A DNA stretch of 44,980 nucleotides from Pseudomonadota bacterium (lineage in GTDB: Bacteria; SZUA-182; DTGQ01), in the NCBI GenBank assembly GCA_030625085.1, contig DAOURK010000020.1:1-44980 (forward strand). The letters run 5' to 3'. The notes under the pieces are model-generated. The model did no database searches. It saw nothing but the letters and a program-made list of their open reading frames with translations, and was not told the DNA's origin. Positions 32,385-41,999 of this stretch are shown piece by piece. The translations under genes were made by a program, and so were the position numbers. Within the stretch, counting starts at the first letter, position 1. Each line of letters starts with the position of its first letter.

Positions 32385-33773
32385 ATGTTTACGTACCTGG
32401 AAAAACATTTTTCCCGAGTATGGTTATTAGTATTCTCGGTTGACTTCCTTATTTTGCTGATTACCGCAGCAATAGCCTCAAAAATAATTGTCGACGTCCA
32501 TTTTAGCGACAGCAACATACAATATATCTATTTTGGATATCTATTCTCAATTGTTTTTATTTTATTAAGTGAGCTAATGCTTTTTGTTAATGAACTTTAT
32601 AATATTGAAAAAAAATATAAAATAAAATTACTGATATTTAAGTGCATTCTTTCATTCACTATAGTTTCCATAGGCAGCTATCTTTTATTTGTTAGAACAT
32701 TGCCTTATTTTGATTGTTTTATCCTCTCAATGTCTGCCTGTATATCGATTTTATGCTGGAGATTATTATTCTATTGGATCATATCCAAAATTAATATTCA
32801 GCATAAAATCTTATTCCTGGGGACAGATGAATTGAGCAAAAAGGTAGTGAGAGAAATACTGGACAATGATCACCACAAATTTAAGGTGGTGGGATTTCTA
32901 GGCACTGATCCTGCCTTGGTGGGAAAGAGTATTGTTAATCCAAAAGTATTGGGCTTAGTAGAAGATCTTGATTCCATAACCCAAAAAGAAAAAGTAGAAA
33001 AACTTATAGTCTCCTATTCCCAGGCCAATCAGATATGCTCAGCCAAAGATCTCATCAGGTGTAAATTTAGAGGCATTGAGGTACTGGACCTTCATACATT
33101 TTATGAATATTCAAGAAGTAAAATTTTACTGGACGATCTCCAACCAAACTGGTTATTATTTGCTCACGGGTTTAAAAAGACCGGATTAATTAAATTTACT
33201 AAAAGAATTGTTGATATATTGGCCTCAAGCCTTGGTTTATTACTGTCTTCGCCGATTTCAATCATCACCGCCTTACTCATTAAATATGGATCAAAAGGTC
33301 CAATTATTTACAAGCAAGAGCGAGTGGGTGAAAATGGTCATGTTTTTAATCTTTTCAAATTTAGATCAATGAGGGACGATGCGGAAAAACACTCCGGACC
33401 AGTATGGGCTGGTGAAAATGACGTTCGCATAACCTGGGTTGGAAAAATTATCCGCAAATTGCGTATAGACGAAATCCCTCAAATGATTAACGTTCTTAAG
33501 GGCGATATGAGTTTTGTCGGCCCCCGTCCTGAGCGTCCCCACTTTGTAGAGATGTTAAAGCAGCAAATCCCCTATTATGAACAAAGACTTTCGGTTAAAC
33601 CCGGCATAACCGGCTGGGCGGCAGTTAATTTTAACTATGGAGCCACAGTTGAAGATGCCATAGAAAAGCTGCAATATGATCTTTATTACATTAAAAACAT
33701 CTCTGTATTTCTTGATATCCTGACTATCTTAAAGACTATTCCTATAATCTTTAGCCAAAGAGGGGCGCGATAG
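32385..33773 (+). CDS. Polyprenyl-phosphate sugar-1-phosphate transferase (exopolysaccharide initiation)
   Basis: A 462-residue membrane protein. Four or five N-terminal helices (about 1-145) precede a CoA-binding-like domain (about 145-250, LFLGTDELSKKVV) and, after one more helix (about 275-300), the catalytic domain with KQERVGENGHVFNLFKFRSM, RKLRIDEIPQMINVLKGDMS and FVGPRPERPHFVEML. These are the signatures of WcaJ/EpsB-type initiating transferases that place a sugar phosphate on undecaprenyl phosphate. AAGGA precedes the ATG. It is alone here: no other glycosyltransferase or polymerase gene is seen. A sigma-54 promoter 450 bases upstream fits developmental or stress control of exopolysaccharide. 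Confidence 0.93.
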   Translation: MFTYLEKHFSRVWLLVFSVDFLILLITAAIASKIIVDVHFSDSNIQYIYFGYLFSIVFILLSELMLFVNELYNIEKKYKIKLLIFKCILSFTIVSIGSYLLFVRTLPYFDCFILSMSACISILCWRLLFYWIISKINIQHKILFLGTDELSKKVVREILDNDHHKFKVVGFLGTDPALVGKSIVNPKVLGLVEDLDSITQKEKVEKLIVSYSQANQICSAKDLIRCKFRGIEVLDLHTFYEYSRSKILLDDLQPNWLLFAHGFKKTGLIKFTKRIVDILASSLGLLLSSPISIITALLIKYGSKGPIIYKQERVGENGHVFNLFKFRSMRDDAEKHSGPVWAGENDVRITWVGKIIRKLRIDEIPQMINVLKGDMSFVGPRPERPHFVEMLKQQIPYYEQRLSVKPGITGWAAVNFNYGATVEDAIEKLQYDLYYIKNISVFLDILTILKTIPIIFSQRGAR

Positions 33774-33880
33774 ATTTTTCCCTAAACCTCCGTGCATGGT
33801 TATTTAGCGGCTAATTAAAAGATATGAAGATGGTGAAATTAAGCCTAAGCGGCAATGTTCTGAATTCTTCTCTATGGGGG

Positions 33881-36175
33881 CTATGATGTTTCGACGGTAG
33901 ATGCAGGCGCTTTGCTTTTACTGTCAGGGGATGTGAAACGCGGCTCAAATTCGAAGGTAAGCTTGTTTTTCTTCTCGTGGATATTAACTGTGCCGCCATT
34001 TGCGAGCCGGCCAAATAAAATCTCATCAGCTAATTTACGCCGGATCTCTTTATCAATAAGACGTCCCATAGGGCGTGCGCCAAACTTGCGGTTAAAACCA
34101 TATTTGGCCAGCCATTTACAAGCACTCTCGGAAAGTACCAGGTTCACTCGCTTTCCGGCAAGCTGTTCTTCAAGCTCGGCCACGAATTTGTCTACCACCT
34201 GCTCTATTACCTCAGGAGTCAAGTGGTTGAAGCCGATCCAGGCGTCAAGCCGGTTACGAAACTCAGGCGGGAAGGTCTTCTCAATTGCTGATTTACCATC
34301 TTCACTTCCCGGACCTGCACCAAAGCCAATATCGCCTTTCTCCAGTAAAAAAGCTCCTGCGTTTGTGGTCATGATGACGATGATATTGCGAAAATCGGCT
34401 TTACGGCCGCTATGGTCAGTGAGTGTGGCATGGTCCATGATCTGCAGCAAAACATTAAAAAGGTCCGGGTGGGCCTTCTCAATCTCGTCCAGGATCAGCA
34501 CAGCGTGCGGGTTCTTGATCACCGCATCGGTCAGCAGACCACCCTGATCAAACCCAACGTAGCCGGGAGGTGCGCCAATGAGCCGGGAAACCGTGTGCTT
34601 CTCCATATACTCACTCATATCAAAACGCATTAGCTCCACACCAAGCACCCTGGCTAGTTGTCGCGCCAATTCAGTCTTACCCACACCCGTAGGACCTGAG
34701 AAAAGAAAACTTCCAACCGGCCGCATGAGAGGGCCAAGCCCTGAGCGCGACATCTTGATAGCGGACACCAGACTTTCTATGGCCTGATCCTGGCCATAGA
34801 TGACCAAATTAAGATCTCGTTGCAAATATTGCAGTTTCTCGCTTTCGCTGCTGGAAACGGTTTGTGAGGGCACCCGGGCCATGGCCGATACAACGCGCTC
34901 GATATCCTTAGGCCTGATTGACTTCTGACGTCGCCCCTCAGGTTGCATACGAGCCGCAGCTCCGGCCTCATCAATTATATCAATAGCCTTGTCCGGCAAA
35001 AAACGATCATTCATGTATTTTTGCGCCAATTCTGCGGCCGATTGCAATGCCGAGTCAGTATAGATTACTTTGTGGTGCTCCTCATAGTGTTTCTTTAAAC
35101 CGCGCAGAATTTTGTAAGTTTCGTGAACAGAGGGTTCCTTGATATCAATCTTTTGAAAGCGTCTGGCCAGGGCGCGGTCTTTCTCAAACACATTCTTGTA
35201 ATCTTCAAAGGTAGTAGAGCCTATGCACTGCAGTTCACCAGTTGTGAGGGCCGGTTTCAGAATGTTGGAAGCATCCAGGGTGCCTCCGCTCACTGCTCCG
35301 GCGCCGATAATAGTATGGATTTCATCAATGAAAAGAATACGATTCGGCTTCTCGTGAATTGCATTGATCACTGCCTTTAATCGCTGCTCAAACTGGCCGC
35401 GGAATTTTGTTCCGGCAATGAGTGCACCAAGATCTAAGGTATAGATTTCAGACCCTTTCAGGATTTTAGGGACCTGACCGGCGTGAATGGCCAGGGCAAG
35501 TCCTTCAGCCATGGCTGTTTTGCCGACACCGGCTTCGCCAACAAAAACCGGGTTATTCTTGCGCCGCCGACACAGCACTTGCATGGTACGCTCAAGCTCT
35601 GCTCTGCGGCCGATGAGAGGATCAAGCTTTCCTTCAGCAGCCCGTTGCACCAGGTTTGTGGTATAGACCTCGAGCGGATTCTTTGGCTGTGCCCTCCCCC
35701 CCTCTTCTTCATCTCCAACCTGCGGTGTGCCTGAGGGTTGCACTCCATCTTTGGTCACACCATGGGAAATATAATCCAGGATGTCGAGTCTGCTTACCCC
35801 CTGTTTTTTGAGAAGGTACACGGCATATGAATCTGGTTCTCGATACATGGCCGCCAAAACATCACCAACATCAATCTCACCCTTGCCGCTTGACTGCACG
35901 TGAATGGCGGCACGCTGCAGCACACGCCTGAGGGCAATGGTTTGAGTTGCCTCAAAGTCTGCCCCCTCAGAAACGCTTGGCTGCCCATCCAAGTACTCTT
36001 CTACCTCTTGCCTAAGCTTCATCAGGTCAACACCGCAGTTCTTCAGGATAGTAGCCCCTTGAATATCATCCAAAAATGCAAGAAGCAGATGTTCAAGGGT
36101 CGCCATCTCATGCCGGCGGCGGCGGACGTCTTCCAGCGCTCGCTTAAATGTTTGCTCAAGTTCTTTGGAAATCAT
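33881..36175 (-). CDS. clpA: ClpA, AAA+ unfoldase of the ClpAP protease
   Basis: A 764-residue standard-length ClpA. The N-terminal Clp_N domain (about 1-140) begins [20 protein letters not shown]. The first AAA+ module has Walker [14 protein letters not shown] and Walker [12 protein letters not shown]; the second has [13 protein letters not shown] and [17 protein letters not shown] loop with GDIGFGAG corresponds to the ClpP-binding IGF/IGL loop. It unfolds substrates into ClpP; clpP is not in this window. Its start overlaps the clpS stop by four bases, so adaptor and unfoldase are translationally coupled. Confidence 0.96.
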   Translation of the reverse strand: MISKELEQTFKRALEDVRRRRHEMATLEHLLLAFLDDIQGATILKNCGVDLMKLRQEVEEYLDGQPSVSEGADFEATQTIALRRVLQRAAIHVQSSGKGEIDVGDVLAAMYREPDSYAVYLLKKQGVSRLDILDYISHGVTKDGVQPSGTPQVGDEEEGGRAQPKNPLEVYTTNLVQRAAEGKLDPLIGRRAELERTMQVLCRRRKNNPVFVGEAGVGKTAMAEGLALAIHAGQVPKILKGSEIYTLDLGALIAGTKFRGQFEQRLKAVINAIHEKPNRILFIDEIHTIIGAGAVSGGTLDASNILKPALTTGELQCIGSTTFEDYKNVFEKDRALARRFQKIDIKEPSVHETYKILRGLKKHYEEHHKVIYTDSALQSAAELAQKYMNDRFLPDKAIDIIDEAGAAARMQPEGRRQKSIRPKDIERVVSAMARVPSQTVSSSESEKLQYLQRDLNLVIYGQDQAIESLVSAIKMSRSGLGPLMRPVGSFLFSGPTGVGKTELARQLARVLGVELMRFDMSEYMEKHTVSRLIGAPPGYVGFDQGGLLTDAVIKNPHAVLILDEIEKAHPDLFNVLLQIMDHATLTDHSGRKADFRNIIVIMTTNAGAFLLEKGDIGFGAGPGSEDGKSAIEKTFPPEFRNRLDAWIGFNHLTPEVIEQVVDKFVAELEEQLAGKRVNLVLSESACKWLAKYGFNRKFGARPMGRLIDKEIRRKLADEILFGRLANGGTVNIHEKKNKLTFEFEPRFTSPDSKSKAPASTVETS

Positions 36176-36513
36176 GCCGCCTCCATACTACAGCGCAACG
36201 GAAATTCATTCTGCCGCGCCAAATCTGTTGCCTGGGCCACTTTTGTTTCAGCAATCTCAAAGCTGTAGACCCCGGCCACACCAATGCCATTGTGATGTAC
36301 TTGCAACATTATCTGCACTGCCTCCCCTTGGGAATGGTGAAAAACATTCATGAGTATCTGTACCACAAACTCCATGGTGGTGTAATTGTCGTTATGTAAC
36401 AATACGTTGTATAGTTTCGGTTTTTTTAATTTTTTTTCGGTCTCCGCGGCGACCGAAGAATCACCTTCAACCTCTTCCTGTCTGTCTGACTGTCTATTCC
36501 TGTCACCTGCCAT
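36172..36513 (-). CDS. clpS: ClpS, adaptor for ClpA (N-end rule)
   Basis: About 113 residues. After a polar N-terminal tail of about 30 residues the ClpS core has LYNVLLHNDNYTTMEFVVQIL, where the Asn-Asp pair binds N-degron residues, then MNVFHHSQGEAVQIMLQVHHNG. It delivers N-end-rule substrates to ClpA. The ATG at 36513 is chosen; an ATG at 36567 in the same frame would add 18 residues. It overlaps clpA by ATGA. Confidence 0.93.
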   Translation of the reverse strand: MAGDRNRQSDRQEEVEGDSSVAAETEKKLKKPKLYNVLLHNDNYTTMEFVVQILMNVFHHSQGEAVQIMLQVHHNGIGVAGVYSFEIAETKVAQATDLARQNEFPLRCSMEAA

Positions 36514-36730
36514 AATCTCTGTAGATAATAAAAATGAAGATAAATGATGAAAATTCATGGTTTTCATTGTAACTCAATGATAACAAATTGGTTTTACTAT
36601 AAAAATGATAATTCATAATCGATTATTTGTCAATTATACTCCTGTTGAAGCGGGGGAACTCTTCAAAATCAGGTGTAAATGTTTAATTTATGCATTTTTT
36701 GTAGGCCATGCTCTTTTCTTTTTCCATACA

Positions 36731-36803
36731 AGGGCTTTAGCCCTGCTGAAAGTTCTACCAAAAGAAATTGGTTTTAGCAGAGGTCAGGCAGGGTTGAAGC
36801 CCT
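36731..36803. repeat. Pair of AGGGCTTTAGCCCT-type palindromes
   Basis: AGGGCTTTAGCCCT at 36731-36744 and AGGGTTGAAGCCCT at 36790-36803 lie 45 bases apart. Each can fold alone, and CAGGGC/GCCCTG-like flanks also let them pair with each other. Confidence 0.65.
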
Positions 36804-36872
36804 ACATTGATTTTTTTCAAAGAAGAACCTTCATACTGAAAACGGCCATAATTAAAATTGCTGTGAATTTCC

Positions 36873-36902
36873 TTGAGATTAGTGAACATTTTTTTATATA
36901 AT
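36873..36902 (+). promoter_or_regulatory. Sigma-70 promoter of the FolD-like gene
   Basis: TTGAGA at 36873-36878 and a perfect TATAAT at 36897-36902 are 18 bases apart, giving a leader of about 95 bases. A second TATAAT at 36912 has no good -35. Confidence 0.55.
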
Positions 36903-37002
36903 AGCGTTTGGTATAATATACTAGAGTAAATATCGGAAACATTTCATAAAAAACATAAAGGGTTCTGTGAGGCATTAAAAACCACAGGTAAAGGAGGACT
37001 GT

Positions 37003-38349
37003 ATGGCATACAGAGAATACAAAAATCGTATTGGAGGTATAAATCATTGGTTATTCGATCAAAAAGAATTTAATCATTTAATTACTCGTTCCTTCAGGGG
37101 TGAAGAATACTCCCATGTTATCAATGGTTCCGGGGTTGTCAAAGGGGAACAAAAGTATCCCAAAGGGTACCAGGATATCATTATTCCCGAGCTAAAGCGC
37201 AGAGCAGATTTTTTTAGCCAAGTCCCTGCCCTGAAAACAATCAACCCAAGCAGCCATAACATATTAACTGTATTGGTCGGAGATAAAGACGACCCCAAGG
37301 TTGCAGCCTCAAGAAGTTATGTTGGTATGAAATCGGCAACAACAAGACAATCCGGGTTGTCCAGTATGGTCGAAGAGCTCCCTTCCATGATAACACCGGC
37401 AGAAATGTATGAAAAGCTCGGCCAATGGAACAATGACCGCTCCATTTCCATACTCATGTTCCAGTTGCCCTTTGGCGGAAGGGCCGGAGAAATAATCGAT
37501 ACTACAACTCTTTGTAATCGCATTAATATTACTAAAGATGGGGATGGTCTCAATCAGGTCACTCTGGGGCTTATGTCTTTGGGCGCAGAACGTTATTACG
37601 ATTGCTGTACACCCAGCGGCATGGTGGATCTGGCCAGCGTTTATTTATATAGAGGGAAAGGAGCCAGACTTCGTCCCGATGGAATAGCCAGCTTCGCCGG
37701 TTACGAGGTACTTGTTTGCGGAAGAAGCGCCATTGTTGGAGAACCTCTCTTTAATCTTCTCAAGCGCTTTGACTCAACCACCTTAGGCCCATTACATACA
37801 CGAACAGGATCAGGCGGGGCAACAGACAAAGAAACCCAGTTTAAAATTTATAGTGAACTTTCACAGCGCGCCGATATTATCTTTTCCTGTATGGGCTTTC
37901 ATCCCTATAAACTCCACCCCGATACCGAATATTTCTTCACTGCCGACATGCTCAAAGAGGGTTGCTTGATTATCGATGCAGCTACCTCCTTTAGAAAGGA
38001 CGGCAGGAGACCTTATGGCGACGTTGATCCTACCGCCCGCGCCAAAGCAGCCGCTTATACTCTGGAGACTGGTGGTGTCGGCCCTGCTACAGTAACCAAA
38101 CTGGTACATCAAGGCTGGCGTGGGATGTTGTATCAGAATATAGAGAAGGTGAGAAAAGCCCTTGAAGATAATAAATCAGTTGTCAAACCGACTTTCGCCA
38201 AACTTTTGGCATCTTACGCTCAAGCCGCAGAAGGGGATGTTGCAGACAATGCTGAAAAACTTTATAACAGAGCAATACATGCGGACAGCCATCCGGTACA
38301 TGCTGTGGATGCCTTAGAAGCTATTCTTCCCAAGCTTATGGCACAATAA
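37003..38349 (+). CDS. folD: Enlarged, divergent FolD-like methylenetetrahydrofolate dehydrogenase/cyclohydrolase
   Basis: A 448-residue protein, against about 290 for ordinary FolD. The order of FolD motifs is kept: VLVGDKDDPKVAASRSYVGMK (with the catalytic Lys in YVGMK), ILMFQLPF, DGDGLNQVTLGLMSLG, CTPSGMVDL, VLVCGRSAIVGEPLFNLL, ADIIFSCMGF and YGDVDPTARAKA followed by TGGVGPATVTKLV. There are an N-terminal extension of about 70 residues, several insertions and a C-terminal tail of about 85 residues. FolD oxidises methylene-THF to methenyl-THF with NAD(P) and hydrolyses it to formyl-THF. Given the length and the changed VDG-F-P site, activity or cofactor may differ. Its own promoter is visible and it stands alone. 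Confidence 0.82.
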   Translation: MAYREYKNRIGGINHWLFDQKEFNHLITRSFRGEEYSHVINGSGVVKGEQKYPKGYQDIIIPELKRRADFFSQVPALKTINPSSHNILTVLVGDKDDPKVAASRSYVGMKSATTRQSGLSSMVEELPSMITPAEMYEKLGQWNNDRSISILMFQLPFGGRAGEIIDTTTLCNRINITKDGDGLNQVTLGLMSLGAERYYDCCTPSGMVDLASVYLYRGKGARLRPDGIASFAGYEVLVCGRSAIVGEPLFNLLKRFDSTTLGPLHTRTGSGGATDKETQFKIYSELSQRADIIFSCMGFHPYKLHPDTEYFFTADMLKEGCLIIDAATSFRKDGRRPYGDVDPTARAKAAAYTLETGGVGPATVTKLVHQGWRGMLYQNIEKVRKALEDNKSVVKPTFAKLLASYAQAAEGDVADNAEKLYNRAIHADSHPVHAVDALEAILPKLMAQ

Positions 38350-38408
38350 GAGGCCTTAAAAATGGTTGGGAAGCCGCATAAAAAAATGAAAATTCCTATA
38401 TTACCGAG

Positions 38409-40184
38409 TTATATGGGAAGGTAAACTGAAAAAATGCTTCCTTTGCCCAAGGCGCTATCAACTAAAATATGGCCGCCGTGAACCTGGACTATATGTTGTA
38501 CAATGGCCAGACCAAGACCTATTCCCCCTAGTTTGCGGCTTCCGGCTTTATCCACCCGATAGAAGCGTTCAAATATATGCGGAAGATGTTCTTTGGAAAT
38601 ACCGCACCCTTGATCATGAATACTGATAATCGCCTCTTTTTGGGTCTTTTTAGCTTCAATCCGAACACTTTTTTCAATCTCGCTGTATTTAATTGCATTA
38701 TCAATAAGATTTACCACAGCCTGTTCAAGCAAAGCCGGACTAATTTTAGCTTCAAGGTCATCATTACAATTAATCTCAATTTTTATATTCTTTCCGGCAG
38801 CTTTACTCTCACACACTCCAGCAGCTTGCGCAAGCACCTGTTTTATTTGTTGTCTCTCCAAGACAATCTGTTCCTTTACTGCCTCTTGTTCAATTTGAGA
38901 AAGTCTTAAAAGATTTTCGATGATAGCATTCAGATGATCAACATGCCGGGCAACAATATTAATAAATCGCTCTGCATGCTGCTTATCGGCTAAGGCCCCA
39001 TTTTTCAAAGTTTCTACAAAACCCTTGATTGAGGTGAGAGGAGTTCTGAGCTCATGAGATACATTAGCTACAAACTCGCGTCGAATGTTTTCCAATTTTT
39101 TCAAACGAGTAATATCATTAAGAACAATAAGAGCGGCCATACCCTTCCCTTGGGTGTCATATAACATGGTGCCGTGGGCTTGTAAAAACCGGTCTTTTCC
39201 ATTGTGAAGAATAATATCATCTTCTATTGGTTTTCCCTGTAAAAGAGTTCTGCTTACAAAATTTTGAAGATCGATATTTTCAATCACCTCTTTAATGTTG
39301 CCGCCCAGAGCTTGTGTAAATTCAAAATTAAAAAAATGTGCGGCTGTCCGATTAAACCTGATAATACACTCTTTTGTATCAACTACAAGTACCGCTTCAA
39401 CCATACTTGAAAGCACTGCCTCCAACTCATTTCTTTGATGGGTTATGGTGCGTATTCGCTCATTAAGCTGGGCTGCCATTTGATTCATGGCCTTAGCCAA
39501 CCCCCCTAATTCTTCACTATCCGGCACAGGCAATCTGTATTCAAGATCACCTGCTGCAAAGTGATCAGCCCCCTTTTTCATCTCTTCAACAGGCTTATTA
39601 ATACGGCCGGAAACAATGAGGCTTACCAGTGCAGCCAAAAAAACAACCACCAGTGATCCCAAAACCACCCTCTGATAAATCCCCTTTAATGATTTTCCAA
39701 CGAGGGAAAGCGGCATCGATGATCGCACAACTCCGATAATGTGTTCCCCTTTTTTAACAGGGACTGCTGCATATATCATTTCTTTTTTTAGCCTGGGACT
39801 ATATCGTATGCATGTATTAACCATACCAGCCAAGGCCTTTTTAACTTCAGGACGGTCGGCAAGATTATCCATACTGTCAGGTTCTTCTCCAGAATCACCT
39901 AATACTAAGCCGGATGGCAATATAACAGTTATACTGAAAGATGTCTCACAATTTATTTTTTTACAAAGAGCATTTATTTTATGCCTGTCATAGGTCGAAA
40001 ATTTTTCGGCCATTACCTCAGTCGCCAAAAGAGCACAACATCTAAGATTTTCCGTTGTCTTGGTTAGATAAAACTGTTTAAATGAAAGTGAAGAATACCA
40101 GGCAACCATCATAAGAGACCATAAGGTAATGAGAATATAAGATAAGTATATCTGCCAAAACAGGCTTTTCCTCTTTCGTCTCAA
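38409..40184 (-). CDS. phoR: PhoR-like sensor histidine kinase
   Basis: A 591-residue kinase. Two helices (about 9-30 and 168-190) enclose a periplasmic sensor of about 140 residues, followed by HAMP, a PAS (about 250-355), HisKA with FVANVSHELRTPLTSIKGFVE and an ATPase with NLIDNAIKYS, DQGCGISKEH and LGGIGLGLAIV. The TTG at 40184 is the start: GGGG lies seven bases before it, and no other good start is near. It begins five bases after phoB. The full periplasmic domain, which Escherichia coli PhoR lacks, is of the Gram-positive/delta type. Probably the phosphate sensor, but no pst or phoU genes are in view, so the signal is not proven. Confidence 0.88.
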   Translation of the reverse strand: MRRKRKSLFWQIYLSYILITLWSLMMVAWYSSLSFKQFYLTKTTENLRCCALLATEVMAEKFSTYDRHKINALCKKINCETSFSITVILPSGLVLGDSGEEPDSMDNLADRPEVKKALAGMVNTCIRYSPRLKKEMIYAAVPVKKGEHIIGVVRSSMPLSLVGKSLKGIYQRVVLGSLVVVFLAALVSLIVSGRINKPVEEMKKGADHFAAGDLEYRLPVPDSEELGGLAKAMNQMAAQLNERIRTITHQRNELEAVLSSMVEAVLVVDTKECIIRFNRTAAHFFNFEFTQALGGNIKEVIENIDLQNFVSRTLLQGKPIEDDIILHNGKDRFLQAHGTMLYDTQGKGMAALIVLNDITRLKKLENIRREFVANVSHELRTPLTSIKGFVETLKNGALADKQHAERFINIVARHVDHLNAIIENLLRLSQIEQEAVKEQIVLERQQIKQVLAQAAGVCESKAAGKNIKIEINCNDDLEAKISPALLEQAVVNLIDNAIKYSEIEKSVRIEAKKTQKEAIISIHDQGCGISKEHLPHIFERFYRVDKAGSRKLGGIGLGLAIVQHIVQVHGGHILVDSALGKGSIFSVYLPI

Positions 40185-40188
40185 TCTG

Positions 40189-40875
40189 TTACCCCTTAAA
40201 TTTATAACCTATTCCACGCACAGTTTCTATATACCTGCCTCCTTCTCCCAAATCTTTTCTCAGGCCGGCAATCTGCACATCAACAGAACGATCTGTTATG
40301 GCAAAGCCCTCTCCTTTGATGGCGTCAATAATCCTATTGCGGGTGAATACCCAGCCCGGTCGCTGGGCAAGCAAATATAATATGTTAAATTCACCGGCGG
40401 TAAGTTCTATCAATTTATTTTTTACAAAGACCTGACGACGTGCAGGATTAATCACCAAATCACGTATTGTGATGATGCCGGTGTCCTTAAGTATCTTTTT
40501 CTTCTCCCTTCGAAGCGCTGCTCTTATGCGGGCTATAAGTACTTTCGGACTAAAGGGTTTGGTTATATAATCATCAGCGCCTAATTCAAGGCCGACAATA
40601 ATGTCAGTATCTTCGGCCTTAGCTGTAAGCATAATAATCGGGATATGTGCAGTTTCCGAATCATTCTTCAGCATCTTACAGACTTCAAGGCCATCCACCT
40701 CAGGCAACATAAGGTCAAGTATGATAAGGTCGTAAAATTCCGATTTCACCCCGGCCAAAGCTTCCTCACCGGTATGAACACATGTAACCATGTATCCTTC
40801 CTTGGCCAGATTGTAATCCATCAATTCTAAAATATCTTCTTCATCATCAACTACTAATATTTTTTCTCTCTTCAT
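40189..40875 (-). CDS. phoB: PhoB-like response regulator (OmpR family)
   Basis: A 228-residue regulator. The receiver has VVDDEEDI, the phosphoacceptor Asp in LIILDLMLPEVDG, and Lys in YITKPFSPK. The winged-helix output (about 130-228) has ELTAGEFNILYLLAQRPGWVFTR and VDVQIAGLRKDLG. It is the first gene of a pair with phoR, on the minus strand. The sequence is closest to PhoB in layout; regulons of OmpR-family members cannot be told from sequence alone. Confidence 0.9.
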   Translation of the reverse strand: MKREKILVVDDEEDILELMDYNLAKEGYMVTCVHTGEEALAGVKSEFYDLIILDLMLPEVDGLEVCKMLKNDSETAHIPIIMLTAKAEDTDIIVGLELGADDYITKPFSPKVLIARIRAALRREKKKILKDTGIITIRDLVINPARRQVFVKNKLIELTAGEFNILYLLAQRPGWVFTRNRIIDAIKGEGFAITDRSVDVQIAGLRKDLGEGGRYIETVRGIGYKFKG

Positions 40876-40940
40876 AAAACGCCATCTCTTTATTTTCCAG
40901 ACCTTTCACCCCTTATGAGCCCCGTATTCCTTTATCGTAA

Positions 40941-41053
40941 GCATTCAGTCCCCTCAACTCCTCCCCCTTGATGGGGGAGGCTTAAGTGGGGGTAAAATAA
41001 AGCATCGCCCTCCCCTAACCCCTCCCATCAAGGGAGGGGGACTGACCGGATGC
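40941..41053. repeat. Palindromic dispersed element, copy 2
   Basis: The ends GCATTCAGTCCCC and GGGGGACTGACCGGATGC are imperfect inverted repeats, and the interior has CCCCCTTGATGGGGGAGG and ATAAAGCATCGCC exactly as in copy 1 at 21854, in the same orientation. Located between phoB and HdeD. Confidence 0.8.
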
Positions 41054-41136
41054 CTGTAATCAGATTCCATAAATGGTATCTGAAAGAAAAAGGGATATTT
41101 GTGAAAGGAGTCGGAAAGTATAAAAAATCGATAGAG

Positions 41137-41724
41137 TTAACCCTCTTTTTTATGGACACTGTGCAAAGTAAGTGCGATCAACACCATAGCCCAACCAGTA
41201 AAAATTATATCTACGCCAACGAACAAGCCTATCACCCAGACAGCGCTACTCGGCCATTGAGCCCAGATTAAAAAACCAAGAAGCAGCGCCGCGATACCTC
41301 CAAACAGCACCCACCCCCAGTTGGACAAAGGCCGAAGTTGAAAAGCAATAACAATCTTAAAAATACCCTCAGCTATCAAAAAAGACGTCAATAAAAATGT
41401 TATAGTAAGTACGCCTATCAAAGGTGAAGCCAGCATCATAATTCCAAAGATTAAATAAAGGATACCGGCTAAAAGCATTGAAAAGAATCCACTCCATGCT
41501 CGAATCCCAAAGGCATGAATAACATGGGCAATACCGCCGATCACAAGGATACAACCAATAATCAGCTCAATAGTCAAAGTAGCGATAAGGGGAAAGGTGA
41601 TAGCCATAGCGCCCAAAACAATTAAGGCGATGCCAAATATGAGAAACCTCAACCACTTTTGCTGTAATGTATGCACCTTATTAGGCTTCATATTCTTGTG
41701 TTTACTATCTGATTCTAGACTCAT
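41137..41724 (-). CDS. HdeD-like membrane protein (DUF308)
   Basis: A 195-residue membrane protein with a 25-residue cytoplasmic N-terminus and six helices in three hairpins. The repeated pattern IFGIALIVLGAMAITFPL, MLLAGILYLIFGIMMLASPL and GIAALLLGFLIWAQWPSS is typical of HdeD-family proteins (HdeD is linked to acid resistance in enteric bacteria). Function in anaerobes is not known. The start at 41724 follows GGGAGTAGGAT. The dodecin gene is upstream on the same strand with about 60 bases between; the half-repeat at 41761 lies there. Confidence 0.85.
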   Translation of the reverse strand: MSLESDSKHKNMKPNKVHTLQQKWLRFLIFGIALIVLGAMAITFPLIATLTIELIIGCILVIGGIAHVIHAFGIRAWSGFFSMLLAGILYLIFGIMMLASPLIGVLTITFLLTSFLIAEGIFKIVIAFQLRPLSNWGWVLFGGIAALLLGFLIWAQWPSSAVWVIGLFVGVDIIFTGWAMVLIALTLHSVHKKEG

Positions 41725-41760
41725 ATCCTACTCCCTTCATCTAAATTTCATGATAATAAT

Positions 41761-41784
41761 TGATGATTCAATCGTAAAAAGTCC
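41761..41784 (+). repeat. Solo end of the TCGTAAAAAGTC element
   Basis: TGATGATTCAATCGTAAAAAGT and the two following bases match the left end of the inverted-repeat element at 22091 and 24219. No second end lies within 150 bases. Confidence 0.6.
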
Positions 41785-41786
41785 TT

Positions 41787-41999
41787 TTATTCTTCCAAAG
41801 TAAATCCGATTTTTAAAATAACCTGCCAATGGGATACCTTGCCATTTTCAATTTGACCTCGTGTCTCTACTACTTGAAACCAGCGCATATTGCGTATGGT
41901 TTTCGATGATCGAGCAACAGCATTTTGAATGGCATCTTCCATACTTGTTGTGGAAGAACCTGTAAGTTCAATAAGTTTATAAATATGGTCGTCCATCAT
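41787..41999 (-). CDS. Dodecin family flavin-binding protein
   Basis: A 70-residue protein. [20 protein letters not shown], then [20 protein letters not shown] and ending [11 protein letters not shown], is the dodecin signature: a beta-alpha-beta-beta fold that builds a hollow dodecamer storing flavins. The flavin-stacking Trp is present in RWFQV. It is preceded by AAGGAG six bases before ATG. It sits upstream of HdeD, possibly in the same transcript. Confidence 0.93.
   Translation of the reverse strand: MMDDHIYKLIELTGSSTTSMEDAIQNAVARSSKTIRNMRWFQVVETRGQIENGKVSHWQVILKIGFTLEE

Larger units (their letters stand above)
36514..37002. other. Intergenic region between clpS and the FolD-like gene
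   Basis: Divergent promoter region. It holds two short palindromes (36731-36744 and 36790-36803) and a sigma-70 promoter toward the FolD-like gene. No gene is seen. Confidence 0.6.

Noticed and set aside
33912-34547. 211-codon open frame antisense to clpA
   Set aside because: It is the mirror of a well-conserved gene; its content follows from clpA codon use.
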